Positions 1 through 13,089 of a stretch of 64,000 bases of DNA are shown in pieces. Source of the stretch: Brachypodium distachyon (lineage: Eukaryota; Streptophyta; Magnoliopsida; Poales; Poaceae); NCBI RefSeq assembly GCF_000005505.3, contig NC_016132.3, positions 6,696,001 through 6,760,000 on the forward strand, given 5' to 3'. The notes beneath the pieces are model-generated. The model did not search any database. It worked only from the letters and a program-made list of their open reading frames with translations, and was not told the origin of the DNA. Position numbers and translations under genes: made by a program. Within the stretch, counting starts at the first letter, position 1, and every line of letters starts with the position of its first letter.

Positions 1-549
1 TCTCGTCGCCTGCCTGCATGCACCATGCATGTCGTGGGTAAAAGATGCTGTGTCATATGGGATTATTTCACGGGTCGGATCACGTGCATGCATGGCATGG
101 CGTACAGTATCAGTATGTCACCCATGCATGTCTACATGTATATGTACTGGTTAATAATGCTGTGGATGTACAGGCCGGGACGACGACGACTATCAGTTGG
201 CCGCCATGCCTGAACAGACGTACATATGTTGCCCAGATCTGACTCCCGATCGACCGTGTACGTACGCGTGTGCATGTGCCTTAGCGCTGTCCGGCCATGC
301 ATTGTACCCCTCAAATAAGTGACATAGATTCACATGTTATTGACCTCCTAGATGCCCTGCAGCTTCTATACCATTTTTATATAAATTCACGTCATTTATT
401 TTCAGACGGAGAGCAGGTGATTTTACTTAAAAATTGTACTACATGCCGCGATTTGCTTGTATATGCAGGGCCTGCATTTATATATTTGGGCGCCCCGCCG
501 GCGGCGTGTGGTGTGTATAATTACTGACTATGCATCGTCTGTGCAGTAC

Positions 550-2612
550 CTGGAGATGGCTGGCGATGTTGTGGCGCGTGAGGGAGTACTCGTTGCCCAT
601 GAGCTCCAGGATCCGGGACGGCACCGCCTTGTCGATCCCCAGCTGCTCCACCGCCTGCACGAACCGTCGGTGCAGCTCCGGCGTCCAGTCCACCTGCGCG
701 AGGTTCATCCATATATAATTAATTAAATATTTAATTAAAGGGTAGTAATTATCAACCTTCTAGTTAACCACAAACACATGTTGGCTATATAATTCAGCAA
801 ATCCCGCTAGTTAACTGCATGCAGCAGTAATGTTGATGCTTTGGGCGTGGTTATGTCTCATGCGTCAGATTTTTAAGCAAAGACTTAAATCTCAGTTGAC
901 GCATCGGAATCGTTCATTAAGATCTTGATGTCAACCCCACCTATCTCTCTTCTATCATGGTGCCACCATTTGGATAAGATTCGACTGATTTTTAACTAAA
1001 AAGCAGACGACTTTTTGGACAAAATCGATATTTTAATTTTTCTTGCCACATTTTAAAAAATAACTTCGAAAAAAAAACATACACACATTCTTTAAAATAC
1101 AGAAAGGAGGGAGTAATTTCTTACTCCGGGGTTTTACACCCGAGTTGTCGCGCACGCAGTACTACTAGGCACTAGCTAGCTAGAGCTACAGCTAGACAAA
1201 TCAAGATATCAGAGACAAGACTGTAGCGCATGCAAGTTGCACCGAAATAAAGGAGCAAAGAGCAGGAACGCTAGCTGCTGGTGCATGAGTTACCACCACT
1301 GTTACCGTGCGCTTCCCGTGACACACCCCCACGGCGCCCGGCCCTGTCTCTCTCCTCCTCCCCGAGATCCATCCTATCCAAACATCCATCCATCCATCCA
1401 TATCGCCGGAAAAAAGAGCTACATGCACGGGGATTTCCGCGGCCTCTTCATTGCCTCCGCGCAGCAACACATTTCGGTGCAAATAAAGCTCCGTCGACGC
1501 AACAACGCCGGAGCACCTAGCACAGCTATCTAGCAGCAGGCAGCTGAGCGGCTCGTCGTCGGCTAGCTAGCTTAGCTTAGCTCCTCGATCGTGGAGCCAA
1601 GCATCAGGGATTTGCAGGGGGGCGGCCTCGTGCTGCTACTACGTACTCCTCGCTACAGCTAGGTCTCCCGTGATTTCTTTCTTTCTCGGGTCCTGCGTCA
1701 GTCAGATCAGATCTGCTGCTACCCCGGATATAGTTCGCAGGATATGTCGTCCTAGAAGGATTGTGTCAGTCAGAGTTAACACTTACCGTGACCTGCTCTC
1801 GAATCGTGACGCGCAGATGGATATGTTGGACGACTCTCATGAACTATCTTCGTCTTTCGATCGTTCTTTCTCCCTTTTTAATGTGCTTAAGTTTAAAAGT
1901 ATGCATATATGGAGCGCGCGTGTGGAGCTAGCTAGGGCTTGTGAGAGGTATATATATATATATATGGAAGTACCTTGACCTTACGCCTTCCATGGGAGCT
2001 CTTGCCCGCCACGGCTGCCGACGGCGTCTTCGTGGACGTCCTCTTGCTCTGCCCCTCCGCCGACGCCGAGGACGACTTGTTGTCAGACGCGGCGGCCGCC
2101 GCGGAGTCCTCCGTCGATGTCACGGCGCTGGAGACAGCCTCATCGCCCGCCACGACGTTGTTGTTATGCTTCTTCTCATCTTTTTCATCTTCCAACAACA
2201 CTTCCAACTTCTCATCCTTGTGATTCTCGTCTCGCGGTAATTCCATGTCCATGCTGTCGCCCCCTAATTCTGCTTCTACCCCGACCTCCATGGCCTTGGT
2301 AACCGCCTCGTCGTCGACAGCACTTCCCCATCGTCCGTCCTCCAGCGAGGGCTCGTCCGGGGAGGAAGAGGAGGCGAAGTCGAGGGCGAGGAGGTCGGCG
2401 GAGTCGACCTCGAGGTCCGGGAGGATGTCCCCGTCGACGTGGAAGAAGGGCATGTCGCACGTGCTGAAGTCGATGAAGTCCAGCAGGAAGTCGTCGTCGT
2501 CCACGCCGCCGGATTCAGGGAACCCGAGCCCGACATGGCTGTGGTCGCCGCCGAGGCCGAGGCCAAACACCTGGTCCGCCTTAGGGCTTCGTAGCGAGGC
2601 CACCTCCAGCAT
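550..2612 (-). CDS. GLK2: GOLDEN2-LIKE transcription factor, GLK2 type (5' part; gene runs off the left edge)
   Basis: Nuclear GARP-family regulator that activates photosynthesis and chloroplast-development genes (known for the family). Seen: exon 1 = 2612-1974 and exon 2 = 693-550, both phase 0, with a GT donor at 1973-1972, an AG acceptor just before 693 and a GT donor at 549-548. I chose the start at 2612 because the protein then begins [14 protein letters not shown], matching the rice GLK2 start; an upstream in-frame Met at 2654 is less likely. Exon 1 encodes an acidic N-terminus ([20 protein letters not shown]) and a Ser/Lys-rich linker ending SSHGRRKVK. Exon 2 encodes the GARP helices ([11 protein letters not shown] to RHNIASHLQ). 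Exons 3 onward, which should carry KYRSHRK and the GCT box, lie left of position 1. Odd: the segment between ELMG and LTRHN has four residues (NEYS) rather than the usual three. Confidence 0.9.
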
Positions 2613-3034
2613 CCCAAATCCCCTCTCGTAGAGCAGCAGAGACGAGAAATTCACAAGCGGGAGTAATTAATCGATCCGTGTCAAGTATATATACCACGAC
2701 AAATCTCAGCTTGCTGGTAGAGATATGGATAGATATAGATTCAGCTACTGGCTTGAGCCACTGGATCGATCAATTACGGTGTGGTTGTAGGAAACGCTGG
2801 ACTTGGCAGGAGAGCAAGATTGGCAGTGCGCTGCATGGGGAGGAAGCTAGAGAGCTGTTGCGCTCTAATGGAGATCTCTCTCTCTCCCTCTCTGGCTAAT
2901 GGATAGGAAGAAGGGAGGGGAGTGAGAGCAATGGGGATGGACTAGCTAGTTTGGTGGCGATTTGGGAGTATTAGAGGACGCACGTCCACCACAAACCTCC
3001 TCGAGATTTCTCTCTCTGCGTACTGCCTCCCTGC

Positions 3035-3042
3035 TTTATAGG
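3035..3042 (-). promoter_or_regulatory. Candidate TATA box of the GLK2-type gene
   Basis: On the minus strand this reads CTATAAAG, about 420 bp upstream of the chosen ATG at 2612. It is followed by a CT/GA-rich stretch typical of grass 5' UTRs. Start of transcription would be near 3005. Position and motif only; no other support. Confidence 0.4.
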
Positions 3043-6000
3043 GTCTCTCTCCATCGCTCCCTTCTTTCTCTCTCATAGTCATAGGGTTCCCCTCTCACCA
3101 CACACGCTGCTCTCTCTGTACATTGTACACCGACTGCCAGCGATTCTGTAGGCACATGACACTAGTTAGGGCTCTGGGTGTTTCATCTGGTTTAAGATAT
3201 GTATATCTCAGTCACGCTGCCCTGCCGACTGAATTTGACTGCTGGCGGCTTGCTGCCAGAGAAAATAATTCTTCTCTTCTCTCATCTATGACTATGCACG
3301 CCATGTTGCTGGGCGATTTGTCGCGCGCTATATTCTACGTAACTTATTGCTACTCATCATTGTTATGTACGGCCGGCACCAGTGTTATATATTCCAGTGA
3401 TTGTTTCATTTGAATTTGTGTTTTCAAACTCATGATCCACGATGCTGGAAAATTAAGTTGTGGGCATGAATAGGCTGGGTTTTGCTTACCGCCCGGTAAC
3501 CACATTTACCAAGCAAAAAGTACTGAATTACTTTGAAATGTTGAATTTAAAAGCTTGCTATGTGGATAAATTATCTTGTATGACAAAAAGGATTGAATTC
3601 AAAATGTATTTTAAAATTTTCGGGCGATAACCGAGCGGTATTTTTGACAAAAAGGATTGAATGAACAAATGTATTCTTTTTTCATTTGGTAGCGTATCAT
3701 GTTGAGTAGAATATATATCATAGGGATAGTATAATTTGGTCCAACCGTTGTCGTAATCGAGCTTAGGTCCCTCCATTCAACTCTAATTTTAGGAAATATT
3801 TTAGGTTATAAAACCATATATACATATTTGGTCCCTTACCCGGTTAAAGTGACTTTGGGGATGTCATATCTCCATTTCGATAGAGGTCCCATGTTTGACC
3901 GTTGACCCATTGCCACATAGGCATCCTACTCAGCTCTAAGCCATCTAAATCCACACATGCGTCCTCTCTCCTTCCCTTCCATCACCTAGGCAGGATTGCC
4001 GGTTGTGGAAAGGTCACCAATAGTGCCGCATGCATGCCTAACATTTGCATGCCTCTCTAATTATGACGCGGTTAAAATTTAACTAATAAATGTTGAGTAA
4101 GAGATGACATGTTGTAATATATGGTCCACCTTTTTCCAACAACTCGATCATTTAGGTGAACTGGTTAGGAGCATCAATCCAACGTGACACCCGTACATTG
4201 GAGAAAAAGTTAACCATTCTCCACGTCAATCAACAATTACCCTACGTGGTTTTGCTAAAAGAAAGGCAAAATCACTCCAATGGTACATACCCTTGGATGC
4301 CCTGGCTGCCGGCTTTCATTCAGTCATTCGATTGAAACTGCCCTTGAACACTTTTATTCTCCACTATTGACAAATGTAATTTCAATCCAACTCCAAAACC
4401 AGTACCCATGACATTTGGTACACCTCTTCAGTTACCTGCGTCTGCCACCATACATGTTTGCCGATTCGATAAAACAACGTAATAATTTTGCAGGGTTCGA
4501 ACTATTATTTTGAAGATCACGACGATGTCTGACCGCGCACAGAATTCATATTTGGTCCCTACTGTATCAGACGTATACTTGGGATGCATTGGAGTTTGGG
4601 CGCAACCAATTTGAAAACGGTCGCATAGGATCTCTTAAGCCGGTTTGGGTGGCGCGTTGTACAATAGGCCAAGAGTGTTATTTGTTTCTAGCTTGTTGAT
4701 CTATGGTGTTGTAACAACTAGAATCTGAATGATTTTATTTCTAATAATATAAAAGTTGTGTGCATCAATCGATGCATAGAGTGGAGGCTTGTCCACTTTT
4801 CGAAAAAAATAAAGACAGCTATTTTTTGAAAAGAAGTAATTAAATATCTTGTCACGGTTAGTGCCGGTCCCAACCACGAAACAATAATGCAGATTGGGTT
4901 CCCGTGTCGATCGAAACCTAGCTAGAAACCCAAGCAAAGCGCTCTCACTTACTTGCGTGAAAGGCATGTACGAGCATAGCACTGTTTAGGCACGCGCAAA
5001 GGCCCATATCCATCGGTACGTAGATCCAGTCGTTCTTCCAGCTGCACAAAGGCAGATCAGTGACGCATCAACAGCATGTCAGCATGCATATATAGGCATC
5101 CGCAGCGGTCGATGCATCAGCTCTTTTTTCTTTGGCAAATGCAAGAGTACTGGCCCACGAGTCTCCGATTGCATGCAGCTCGATGGGTCGACGGCCGGGC
5201 GCCCGCGGCCGGTATATGTTGAACATTCCACGTGACGTACGATCGAGCGCTTACCGGGGGCACATGCATATGCATGCATCGACGACCCTAGTGTTAAAAG
5301 CGTGCCACCGTGCTGCATTCGGGCATTCGGCGTGCTGGTGATAACCAAACTCAAAAGCAAAGGCTGCTAAGATCGATTTCGATCAATACTGGACGTAGGA
5401 CTGCCGCCGGACTATGTATTCAGTGCCGGTCCTATGTAGCTGGCCGGTCCACGGTGGGGGTTCGAGGGAAAATAACACGTGGACCAAAAAAAACCGTTTC
5501 GGATTGAGGCAGTGACGATATATGTATCTGGTTTTAAAGTTAGAGAACAAGTAAACGAGTACGGGATTTTGTTAAGGGACGAAAAATGAACTTTCCAATA
5601 ACTTGGAAGATGAAAAAAAATTACTTTTCTCAAGAAAAATCACATTTCCAACAATAACTAGCTAGCATCGTAGTTACTTCGCGCGCAAAAATACGACATC
5701 GTAGTTACCGGCATTAGATTTATCTTTTCATGTTTTTCGTTTCGTGTTTCGGATTTGGACTTAACATCGGTGGCCTTCTCTTTTCGCCATTTACATAGAG
5801 CAACGTACCCAGGTCGCTGTAACCTCGCGGTCGCGGTGTGCTGAAAATGTCGCTGCTTAGACAGCAAATGTGACACCATCGTCGGAAGAGGAAGGTCGCC
5901 ATAGCTCGAGAAGATTTTTTTTTTTTTTACACACATGCCGATCGAGGATCCAGCTAGAGAAAGAAGAAGCAATTAAACATGCATGAGGAAACCCGACGGT

Positions 6001-9000
6001 TGTTGAATTGAAAACCGTGGATCGATCGACCCTTGAATTTAATAGTTTCATGTGAATGAAATCGATCCCAAAAGGCAAATTAAAGCGTCCTTACATTTTT
6101 CCTGGTCCACACAGTACTAATGATGGTACGCACCCGACCGGCCCTTTGTCCATTCCGTATGTATGAAGCCTACGGGCACACCGCCGGTAGCCAGGCATCC
6201 CAGAGAGGGACTCGTGAGCGGGCCGGAGATGGAGCCAAAGAGGGCGGGACAGCGACGGGCATGCATACATACATAGCAGCCGGAGTCTGTCCGCGGCGTA
6301 GCGAGGGACCTGTACTTGTCTTTTTTCACGCAGAAATGTCTTCTCTTCTGCCCGTGCGCCCGGTCCTTCGATCTTTTGCGTGGCGGACGTTGCTCCCTGC
6401 GGCTTGCGCGCGGGCGCGCCGGATCGATCTTGCGGTAAAACGTAACTACTGTACGGTGGTGTGGAACAAACTTGCGAGTGGCTGGCGCAAGATGCGCATC
6501 TGGGTACGTACGTGAGCGGCCGGCTTTCTTTCAAATCGGCGCGGCACGTCGATGGGCGTGTGTGACTCGTTCTGGGAGCTCATGATTCGGCGCGTGGACG
6601 ACTCGCGCGAGCTTCGGCATATCCGGGGGCGCGAGCCCACGGGTTCGATCGGATAATATTGGTTGACACGCTGGGGATTGATGCTGCGCACCGTACCGAC
6701 CAATTAGAACCCTCACCCTTTTTTTCGAATCTTGATTCGCAGAGATCGACGCCCCCGGCCGGCCAGGCCCCCCACCCAAAACAAATCTTCCATTTTGAAC
6801 AAACCAAAGTATATATTTTTCAGTAACCAAGTACAGTACTTACAACCATATGCGCATATATATATATATATATATATGCATTCCGTTCGTATACGTGCAT
6901 GTATGCCAAACGTATAATACTCCAAGTATGTGCCTAGATCATATGGTGTATATACACGTACGTGCGCACGTATGATTAGGCCGGAGTCGTCGTGTAATCA
7001 TCTCGATCGATCGACAAGCCTCCGGCATATGAACAGTAGCCCCTGCAGTATCATATACGTACGTGTTCCAATTTTCAACCATGCACCCACGCTGCGTGTT
7101 GTGCAGGAGTCACAAACTCACAACAACAGGCCGGGCGGGGCCGCGGGACATGCATGTGGTGGTGATCGATGTGGATGTTCGTGAATAAGACGAGCCAAAT
7201 AGCTTTGCATATATATAGTTGCGTATCGTCGTTGCCCGGCCATGCATGGCCATCTCGTGTCGGATCGAGGCTCACATGCATGAAGTAATTAATAAATGAA
7301 CTTCGTGACAATGAGATTTAGACGAAAAGTCAGAAAAGCGGCCGGAATGTTTTCTTTACAAAACACAATCAGGAGTGTGTCTAAGAGAGACACACACAAT
7401 CGGGAGTTTGTCTAAAGAAAACACGATCAGGAGAGAAACCGGAAAGTACTGGGAAATTTTCAGAAAATTAGGGGGGTTAGGAAAATAAAAACAGAAAAGA
7501 CATATAAAACAATAAAATATCAGGAAATCCACTAAAAATCAGGAATTTAAATATCAAATAAATTTTTTGAGGGAAAATGAAGCATTGTGGGAAGCCTAAG
7601 AATAACTCAACAAAAATCACAATTCTCTTGAATAAAAGGGAATATATTCGATAGAAACTTAATAATTGAATTAACATAAAGATTTGCTAGTTTTTTTACC
7701 CTTTTTAATAGATTTTCGATTGTTTCGATCTTCTCTAAATTTCATGAATTGGCAAGACTTTTGATTATGTCCGTCGCAGTTTCTATTTTCTTGTCTATTT
7801 AAAAAATTAACATTGAAATGAAGATTTGACTGACGCATTTGTGTAACCTCTATCATGCTATTCCCATATACAACTGTTTTCGTAATTTTTAATAGTATGC
7901 AAAGTGAATTTCAATAGGAAGATAACGTACAATTTACAGATGGCAAGGTTTGGTAGGGGTCTAACCAACAAAAGCCCTCTGGCAGGCGGACTACTCGCCG
8001 AAGAAAACATGACAAGGTCATGAGTCACAACAGCTAGGAAGCCTCTTGCCGGTGATGACATGAGATTTTTCTTCTTTTAGATATTCCACATAACAGAGAT
8101 GAGGTTTCCATTGCGTGCTTGAGATATGTGCCTCTACAAGGCATTGCCAGGACTTCCTGCACCATTTCTTGATGATCTATTGATCTGAAATGTGTGCCGC
8201 CTTAGACCGAGGGGTGGGGGTGCGGGGGGTTAAAGGGGCAAAGACCTACATTCAACATGCTCTAGAAACGAGTTGTGAGAAGGTACATTATTTGCTAACG
8301 TGAGAGACCAACTCATCATTGGTGAGGCAAAGGTGGCTGATCGGGTTAGATATGTGTCCAAATTCCTCATCACCATAAATGTATAAAGTATTAAACGATT
8401 AGGATTTTTTTTTTCACCAAGAAATAAGGATCAATTATCAGAAGAGCTTGCATTTTGGCTTAGCTTCTGTCTCTTCCAGATCTTTTCTGATCCAAAGTTG
8501 CTTTGTTTGGCTAATGAACTGAGCTACGTAGCGGAGGAAGCTATATATGTGCCCCTCAAGGTTATCCAGTTCCAGCGGACGGAGAGTCAGGCGGGAGGTT
8601 GTAATTGCGCAGTTTGAAGGAGGTTCTATCTTAAAGGTCTACAAACTTGAGAATGGGATTGAACTTTGAAGGCAAATCAGAGGCGGTGGGACCGATCTGC
8701 TTCTCCGGTGGGCATCTCAGAGCAGGAGCACGAAGAGTAATAAGGACAGATCCCCAATCTCCGTCTAGTTTAGAGGTTAAGATAGGGATATGATCGGAGT
8801 AATAAATCGTGACACGATTGATATATAGTCCATGCAGGAAACAAAACTAGACTTTTCTTCAACTCGATCGGTGCACAACATCTCGCTTTCCGCCGGCCTT
8901 ATCGACTTGTAGCTCCCTTGCAAGGGAAAGAGAAAACGCCGACGAGAGCTGACTCGTGAGTCGTGACAAGGTCATGGCTGATATATGGGCTAGCCGCAAA

Positions 9001-10264
9001 CTTTCCCCAATCAATGAAACACCCGCGGCAGGCACCGCAAATACGTGCGAGTACATGCCCCATCTCTCAACGGGCAGAAACACGGAAACGACGGAAAAAG
9101 ACCCGCGCCGGACGGTCGCCATCAGGCCGTGTGTGCCCGGCCAGCGCTCCGCCCGCGGGACCGACCGACCGATGTCGATGCGGCTCTACACGCGCGCCGG
9201 GGGCCGTGTACGTAGTGTACACGTATTATACGGTATTTATTATTTAACCCGCTACAGCAGATGCTACCGGAGAAAACGAGAAATTATCGTGCGCCCGACA
9301 GGTTTGGCCTGGCGCGTCGCCGGGCTTATGTGCGCGCACACAGACACAGCTAGCGCGGTGTCATTTTCCCCTTGTAACGTTTTTGGCCGCGGGAATCTTT
9401 CGTTTTCGTTCGTGCCCCCGTTTTGTGGCGCTGGACGACCGGGGCCTCTGTGTGTGTGTGTGTGTGTGTTTTACGGGGGAGATATGTACTGGAAAATCAG
9501 GATACGTACCGGTCGAACCGTGGACTCTTTTGCCTCCGAGAGGGAAGTTTCATCCTATTTTCTCATGGTTTTGTTGTAGGCCTTGTAAACCTATATGGAC
9601 GGGGACTTGGCGAAGGATCTAGACAGCTGAAAAACGGAATTAAGGACCGTGGCGTGTGGGATGGTTAGCTGAGTATATGCTCTGGCTAGAACTGAACTTA
9701 GGACCAAGGACTCCGTTTGTTTTTATTATTGAGCAACGCTGAAATCTACAACCACGCGCGCAGATACCTTGTGGTTTACCCTGTTTTTATGCTTGAGTGT
9801 GGGGCGCTAGATAGCCATCTCCGTGTTGTAAAATCTTCAGTGTCCAAAGTGCATTTTTCCCCCTTCTGGTTTGCAATCTTTTAGTAATTTTTTTTTTGAG
9901 CGGTGCAATCTTTTAATTGGGTGGGTTGATCATGGCCGCCAGCACCTGCGGCCTGCGTAAGTCCAAAGCCCAGCCCACGTTGTCTTTTAAGACTTAGCCC
10001 AGGCCATATAGACTAGTGCGCGGACCAGTCGGTCCAAGCCAACCGAGGAGCCGAAGCGAGGGTCAAAAAGCCCACTGACCCAGCACTCTGCCACGCAATC
10101 CGTTCGGTTCCTCTCCACTACCGAAGTGGAGTTCCCACGCCACGCACGTCTGCCCGTTCGAGTTCAACAGCGTTACTTTCTTAGCAACCGTTCCGTTTCG
10201 TTTTTGGGGCCTTCCGACAAGTACGCCGCGCCCTGAAGACTGAAGAAGATCCACCGGCCCATCG
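3043..10264. other. Intergenic region with no recognisable gene
   Basis: About 7.2 kb between GLK2 and the taximin gene. Open frames here are short and resemble no family I know. Simple repeats are present: an AT run near 6856-6877 and a TG run near 9449-9469. The minus strand of 8450-8730 gives a stretch that looks weakly coding (for example LTLRPLELDNLEG) but is broken by stops and unidentified. The rest looks like AT-rich spacer and old repeat sequence. Confidence 0.55.
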
Positions 10265-10665
10265 ATGGGGTCGGACGACGACGACGACTGGCGGTGCCGG
10301 CCGCTGGGGTTCCTGATCGGGCTGCCGTTCGCCGTCCTCTCGCTCGCTCTCTCCCTCGCCGGCGCCCTCGTCTGGCTTCTCGGGTGCGCGCCCGCCCGCC
10401 CTCTTTGTTAATTTTTGCTCGATCCTTCTCGACTTCTGTATCGATTTTTGTTTCTCTTCTTCTTCAGCTTGTCACGCGCAATTCAACGTGCGTGTTTGCG
10501 GTGCTGTGAACTGAACTCCTGTGTGTTGTTATATGTTGTAGGTCGGCGGTGAGCTGCGTGTGCCCGTGCTGCGTGTGCTGCGCGGCGGCGGCGAACCTGG
10601 CGGTGGAGCTCGTCCAGATGCCGGTCAAGGTCGTGCGCTGGTTCATCAGGCTGATCCCCTGCTAG
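10265..10665 (+). CDS. TAXIMIN-type cysteine-rich signalling peptide
   Basis: Small peptide of the plant TAXIMIN family, which affects organ separation and specialised metabolism (known). Exons: 10265-10383 and 10542-10665; the GT donor follows CTCGG and the AG acceptor is at 10540-10541. The spliced product is 80 aa. Seen: an acidic start ([11 protein letters not shown]), the family signature [16 protein letters not shown], one hydrophobic segment at about residues 14-40, a cysteine cluster ([10 protein letters not shown]) and the conserved ending [10 protein letters not shown]. The exon 1/2 join falls inside a Gly codon and restores the family alignment. Length and Cys pattern fit the family (about 70-80 aa). 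Decayed copies of its promoter/exon 1 and of its exon 2 occur at 14912-15190 and 27774-27885. Confidence 0.85.
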
Positions 10666-11406
10666 CCCTGCTAAATGAGGCTTCTGATAAATTAGTACAG
10701 CGCCAAGTTCAAATTCCTTCCTCATTTTGTAGCAGTAATTTTCTTGTCTTTTCTTCGTTTATTACTTCTTCTCCTAGCACGTGTGACGGGAGAGCTTGTC
10801 GTCCTAGGGCTTTGAAAGGAAACCATATATGTACTTACGCTGGAGACTTGAGTCCGAACTGAACTACTCCGTATATATCACCTGAACTTCAGAACTTGAA
10901 CGCCTTTTCTTGTTTGGCCTCATCTACGACGGCAAATTTGCTGTTCGGTCTGCATGTTTTAACTCATCTGTGGATGTCAGATTTTTGCCCGTGTGACGCA
11001 ATACTAAGCAAGTGTAGTGCAGTGTCAGGCTCCAGCTATCTTCAGTTAATTAGCAAGTGTCGATTCTTCAGTAAGAAAGTGTCCGGTTCTTCAGTCTTCA
11101 AGGCCGAAATGAAGCGGTATCAAATCGCAGAATCTGGAGCATTCAAGCAGTATATCCAAAGGCGGAGATTGAATTACCCAAAAGAGAGTTACTAGTTGCA
11201 GAAATAAAAACACACCGAATTTGCAACATAATCTGTGTATAGATAATTAAAATCAATCGAAGAAATCCATTACAATTTACAAGTGGTGGTGTACTGACAT
11301 ACTGTAGTGTGCGTATAACTTGTTAATTCACCGTGATTCATCATTTATTTTTCGCGTGCATTACGTACTAACAAAGTAAACAATCCCCAGACGACGCATA
11401 TAGGCA
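10666..11406. other. Convergent spacer between the taximin and cysteine protease genes
   Basis: Holds the 3' UTRs of two convergent genes. The 99-codon open frame at 10896-11195 has no recognisable features and is judged non-coding. Confidence 0.5.
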
Positions 11407-12549
11407 TCAGAGCTCATCATGGTGCTCGGCCTCGGCGGCGGCATGCTTGGGGTTGGGCGAGGTCTTGACAGGGTAAGACGCCTCCATGGCGATGCCGCAG
11501 AGGCCCTCCTTGTCCGCCACATCACGCTTCATCCTGATATACCCTTTCTCCCCCCATTCCTCGCCCCACGAGTTCTTGACGATCCAGTACTTGGTCCCGT
11601 CCACGGTGACCCCGTACCCGACGGCCGCCACGCCATGGTCGAGCTCAGTCCCGCACTTACCCGCGAACACGCCCTCCGAGTAGAACTGGAAGTGCGAGCC
11701 GCCGGCCTCGATGGCCACGGCCACGGGCTGCGCCGCCACGGCCTTCTTCAGCGCCGTCTCGTCGTTCCTCGGCACGTCCTCGTACCCGTCGATGCTGACC
11801 ACGGCTGCCGCGGCCTTCTTGCTGTTGCAGCTGCTGCTCTGCCGGGCCCTGTACGGGTAGGACTTCTCGGCGGCCACCCCGCCGTGCTTGGCGATGTAGC
11901 TGAAGGCGTCGTCCATGAGCCCGCCGTCGCAGCCGGCGTTGGTCTTGGTGTCGCAGTCCACGAGCTGCTGTTCTGAGAGTGAGGTGAGGTTGTTCGTCCG
12001 GATCGCGTTGATGCCTTCCACGGCGGCGATCGTCGAGAATGCCCAGCAGCTGCCGCACTGCCCTTGGTCCTTGACCCCCGTCACGGCCCCCTTCTCCCGC
12101 CAGTCCACCGACGTCGGCAATGCGCCGCCGTGCGTGAACGACGATCCCTTGTCGTCGTCGTCGTCGTTGTTGTTGGCAGCGCGGGGCTTGAACATGCGGT
12201 GGTGGGAGACGCGGGAGGAGGCGTAGGAGCGGCGGAACTCGTCGGAGGTGAGGTCGGCGAAGCGGTTGAGGCGGAGCTTGTAGGGCGCGTCGCGGCGGAG
12301 GTTGAACTCGTGGACGAGGCGCGCGTTCTCGCGGAACACGTTGAAGCGACGGGATTTCTCCGCGAGGTCGCGGGACACCGTGTGCCGCGCGCGCCACCGC
12401 TCGTAGAGCGCCCACAGGGACTCCTCTGACGCCAGGTCCGACTCGCCGAAGTCCATGGCGCTCGCCGGCGCCGGGGACGTCGCCAGCAGCAGCAGCACCA
12501 GCGCGCCGGCCATGGCCAGCCCGGACGCGAGCACCAGCGCTCTCGCCAT
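11407..12549 (-). CDS. Papain-like cysteine endopeptidase with C-terminal HDEL (KDEL-type CysEP/vignain family)
   Basis: Family C1A endopeptidase, 380 aa, single exon. The KDEL-tailed group is made as a zymogen, held in ER-derived vesicles, and acts in storage-protein breakdown and programmed cell death (known). Seen: an N-terminal signal peptide (about residues 1-31, ending ASA), an inhibitor prodomain with an ERFNIN-type motif (E64, R68, F72, N75, V79, N83), and a mature enzyme from about LPTSVDW (144). Catalytic residues are Q162, C168 (CGSCWAF), H305 (LDHGV) and N326 (KNSWG). The GCDGG motif is present. The last four residues, HDEL, are an ER-retrieval signal. An Asn/Asp run (NNNDDDDDK, 126-134) lies in the pro/mature linker. 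The Met at 12549 is the only start that gives a full signal peptide. Confidence 0.95.
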   Translation of the reverse strand: MARALVLASGLAMAGALVLLLLATSPAPASAMDFGESDLASEESLWALYERWRARHTVSRDLAEKSRRFNVFRENARLVHEFNLRRDAPYKLRLNRFADLTSDEFRRSYASSRVSHHRMFKPRAANNNDDDDDKGSSFTHGGALPTSVDWREKGAVTGVKDQGQCGSCWAFSTIAAVEGINAIRTNNLTSLSEQQLVDCDTKTNAGCDGGLMDDAFSYIAKHGGVAAEKSYPYRARQSSSCNSKKAAAAVVSIDGYEDVPRNDETALKKAVAAQPVAVAIEAGGSHFQFYSEGVFAGKCGTELDHGVAAVGYGVTVDGTKYWIVKNSWGEEWGEKGYIRMKRDVADKEGLCGIAMEASYPVKTSPNPKHAAAEAEHHDEL

Positions 12550-12670
12550 GATCTCGATCGGAATGCTAGCTAGGCAGAGCTTCGATCGAGTGCGCGTGCT
12601 ATATAGCTAAGCTCGAGCTGGGTATGTTGTGAAGATATGGTGGTGGGCATGGGGATCGATCAGCTGGTGC

Positions 12671-12678
12671 TTATATAG
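12671..12678 (-). promoter_or_regulatory. TATA box of the cysteine endopeptidase gene
   Basis: Minus-strand CTATATAA about 120 bp upstream of the ATG at 12549, a normal distance for a plant TATA box and short 5' UTR. A second TATATAG-like string near 12600 is too close to the ATG to be preferred. Confidence 0.55.
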
Positions 12679-13005
12679 TGGTGGCAAGCACGACTAGTGA
12701 CCATGGATCGATCGATATCACTGCCTTAGATTCGGTAGATGTTGCATGCAAGAATCAATTGTAAGGTGCACGTTGCTTGCGGGAAACATCTTTGCCGATT
12801 GATTATTGGTCGTCATGTACTAGTACTGGATAAAATTGGTGGTTCGCAATTCACACTACTGCGTAGAGTACTGTACAACAATCCATCGTTGTTCACCGAT
12901 CACTAGCTAGTAGATGCACATCTATGTTGTGTGACGTCAGCTATGCCGCCTCGCTTTTGGGGCGAGAAAAACCTGTGCTTTTAGTTGCTTGAATTCTTTT
13001 TTAAA

Positions 13006-13089
13006 TCTCGTCCGTTTCTAAATTCTTGTCGCTGTTTTAGTTTAAATTTATGCTAAAATAACGATAAAAATTTAGGAACGGAATGAGTA
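13006..13089. mobile_element. Stowaway-like MITE
   Basis: About 84 bp with inverted ends: the left end CTCGTCCGTTTCTAAATT pairs with the right end AATTTAGGAACGGAATGAG. This is the grass 'ctccgtccc' end type, slightly diverged. Confidence 0.6.

Noticed and set aside
1..549. Search for GLK2 exon 3 (KYRSHRK region)
   Set aside because: No matching coding sequence on the minus strand; the exon must lie left of the window.
4490..4510. GGGTTCGAAC string resembling a tRNA B box
   Set aside because: No A box or cloverleaf around it; a lone match is not a tRNA gene.
6091..6534. 147-codon minus-strand frame
   Set aside because: Composition looks random, with no conserved motif and overlapping open frames on the other strand.
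8956..9579. 207-codon open frame on the plus strand
   Set aside because: No domain, signal or family pattern; contains a simple TG run translated as Cys-Val repeats, so it is chance coding.
11419..12429. Long open frames opposite the cysteine protease
   Set aside because: Antisense shadows of a GC-rich gene; the minus-strand protein has the full catalytic set.
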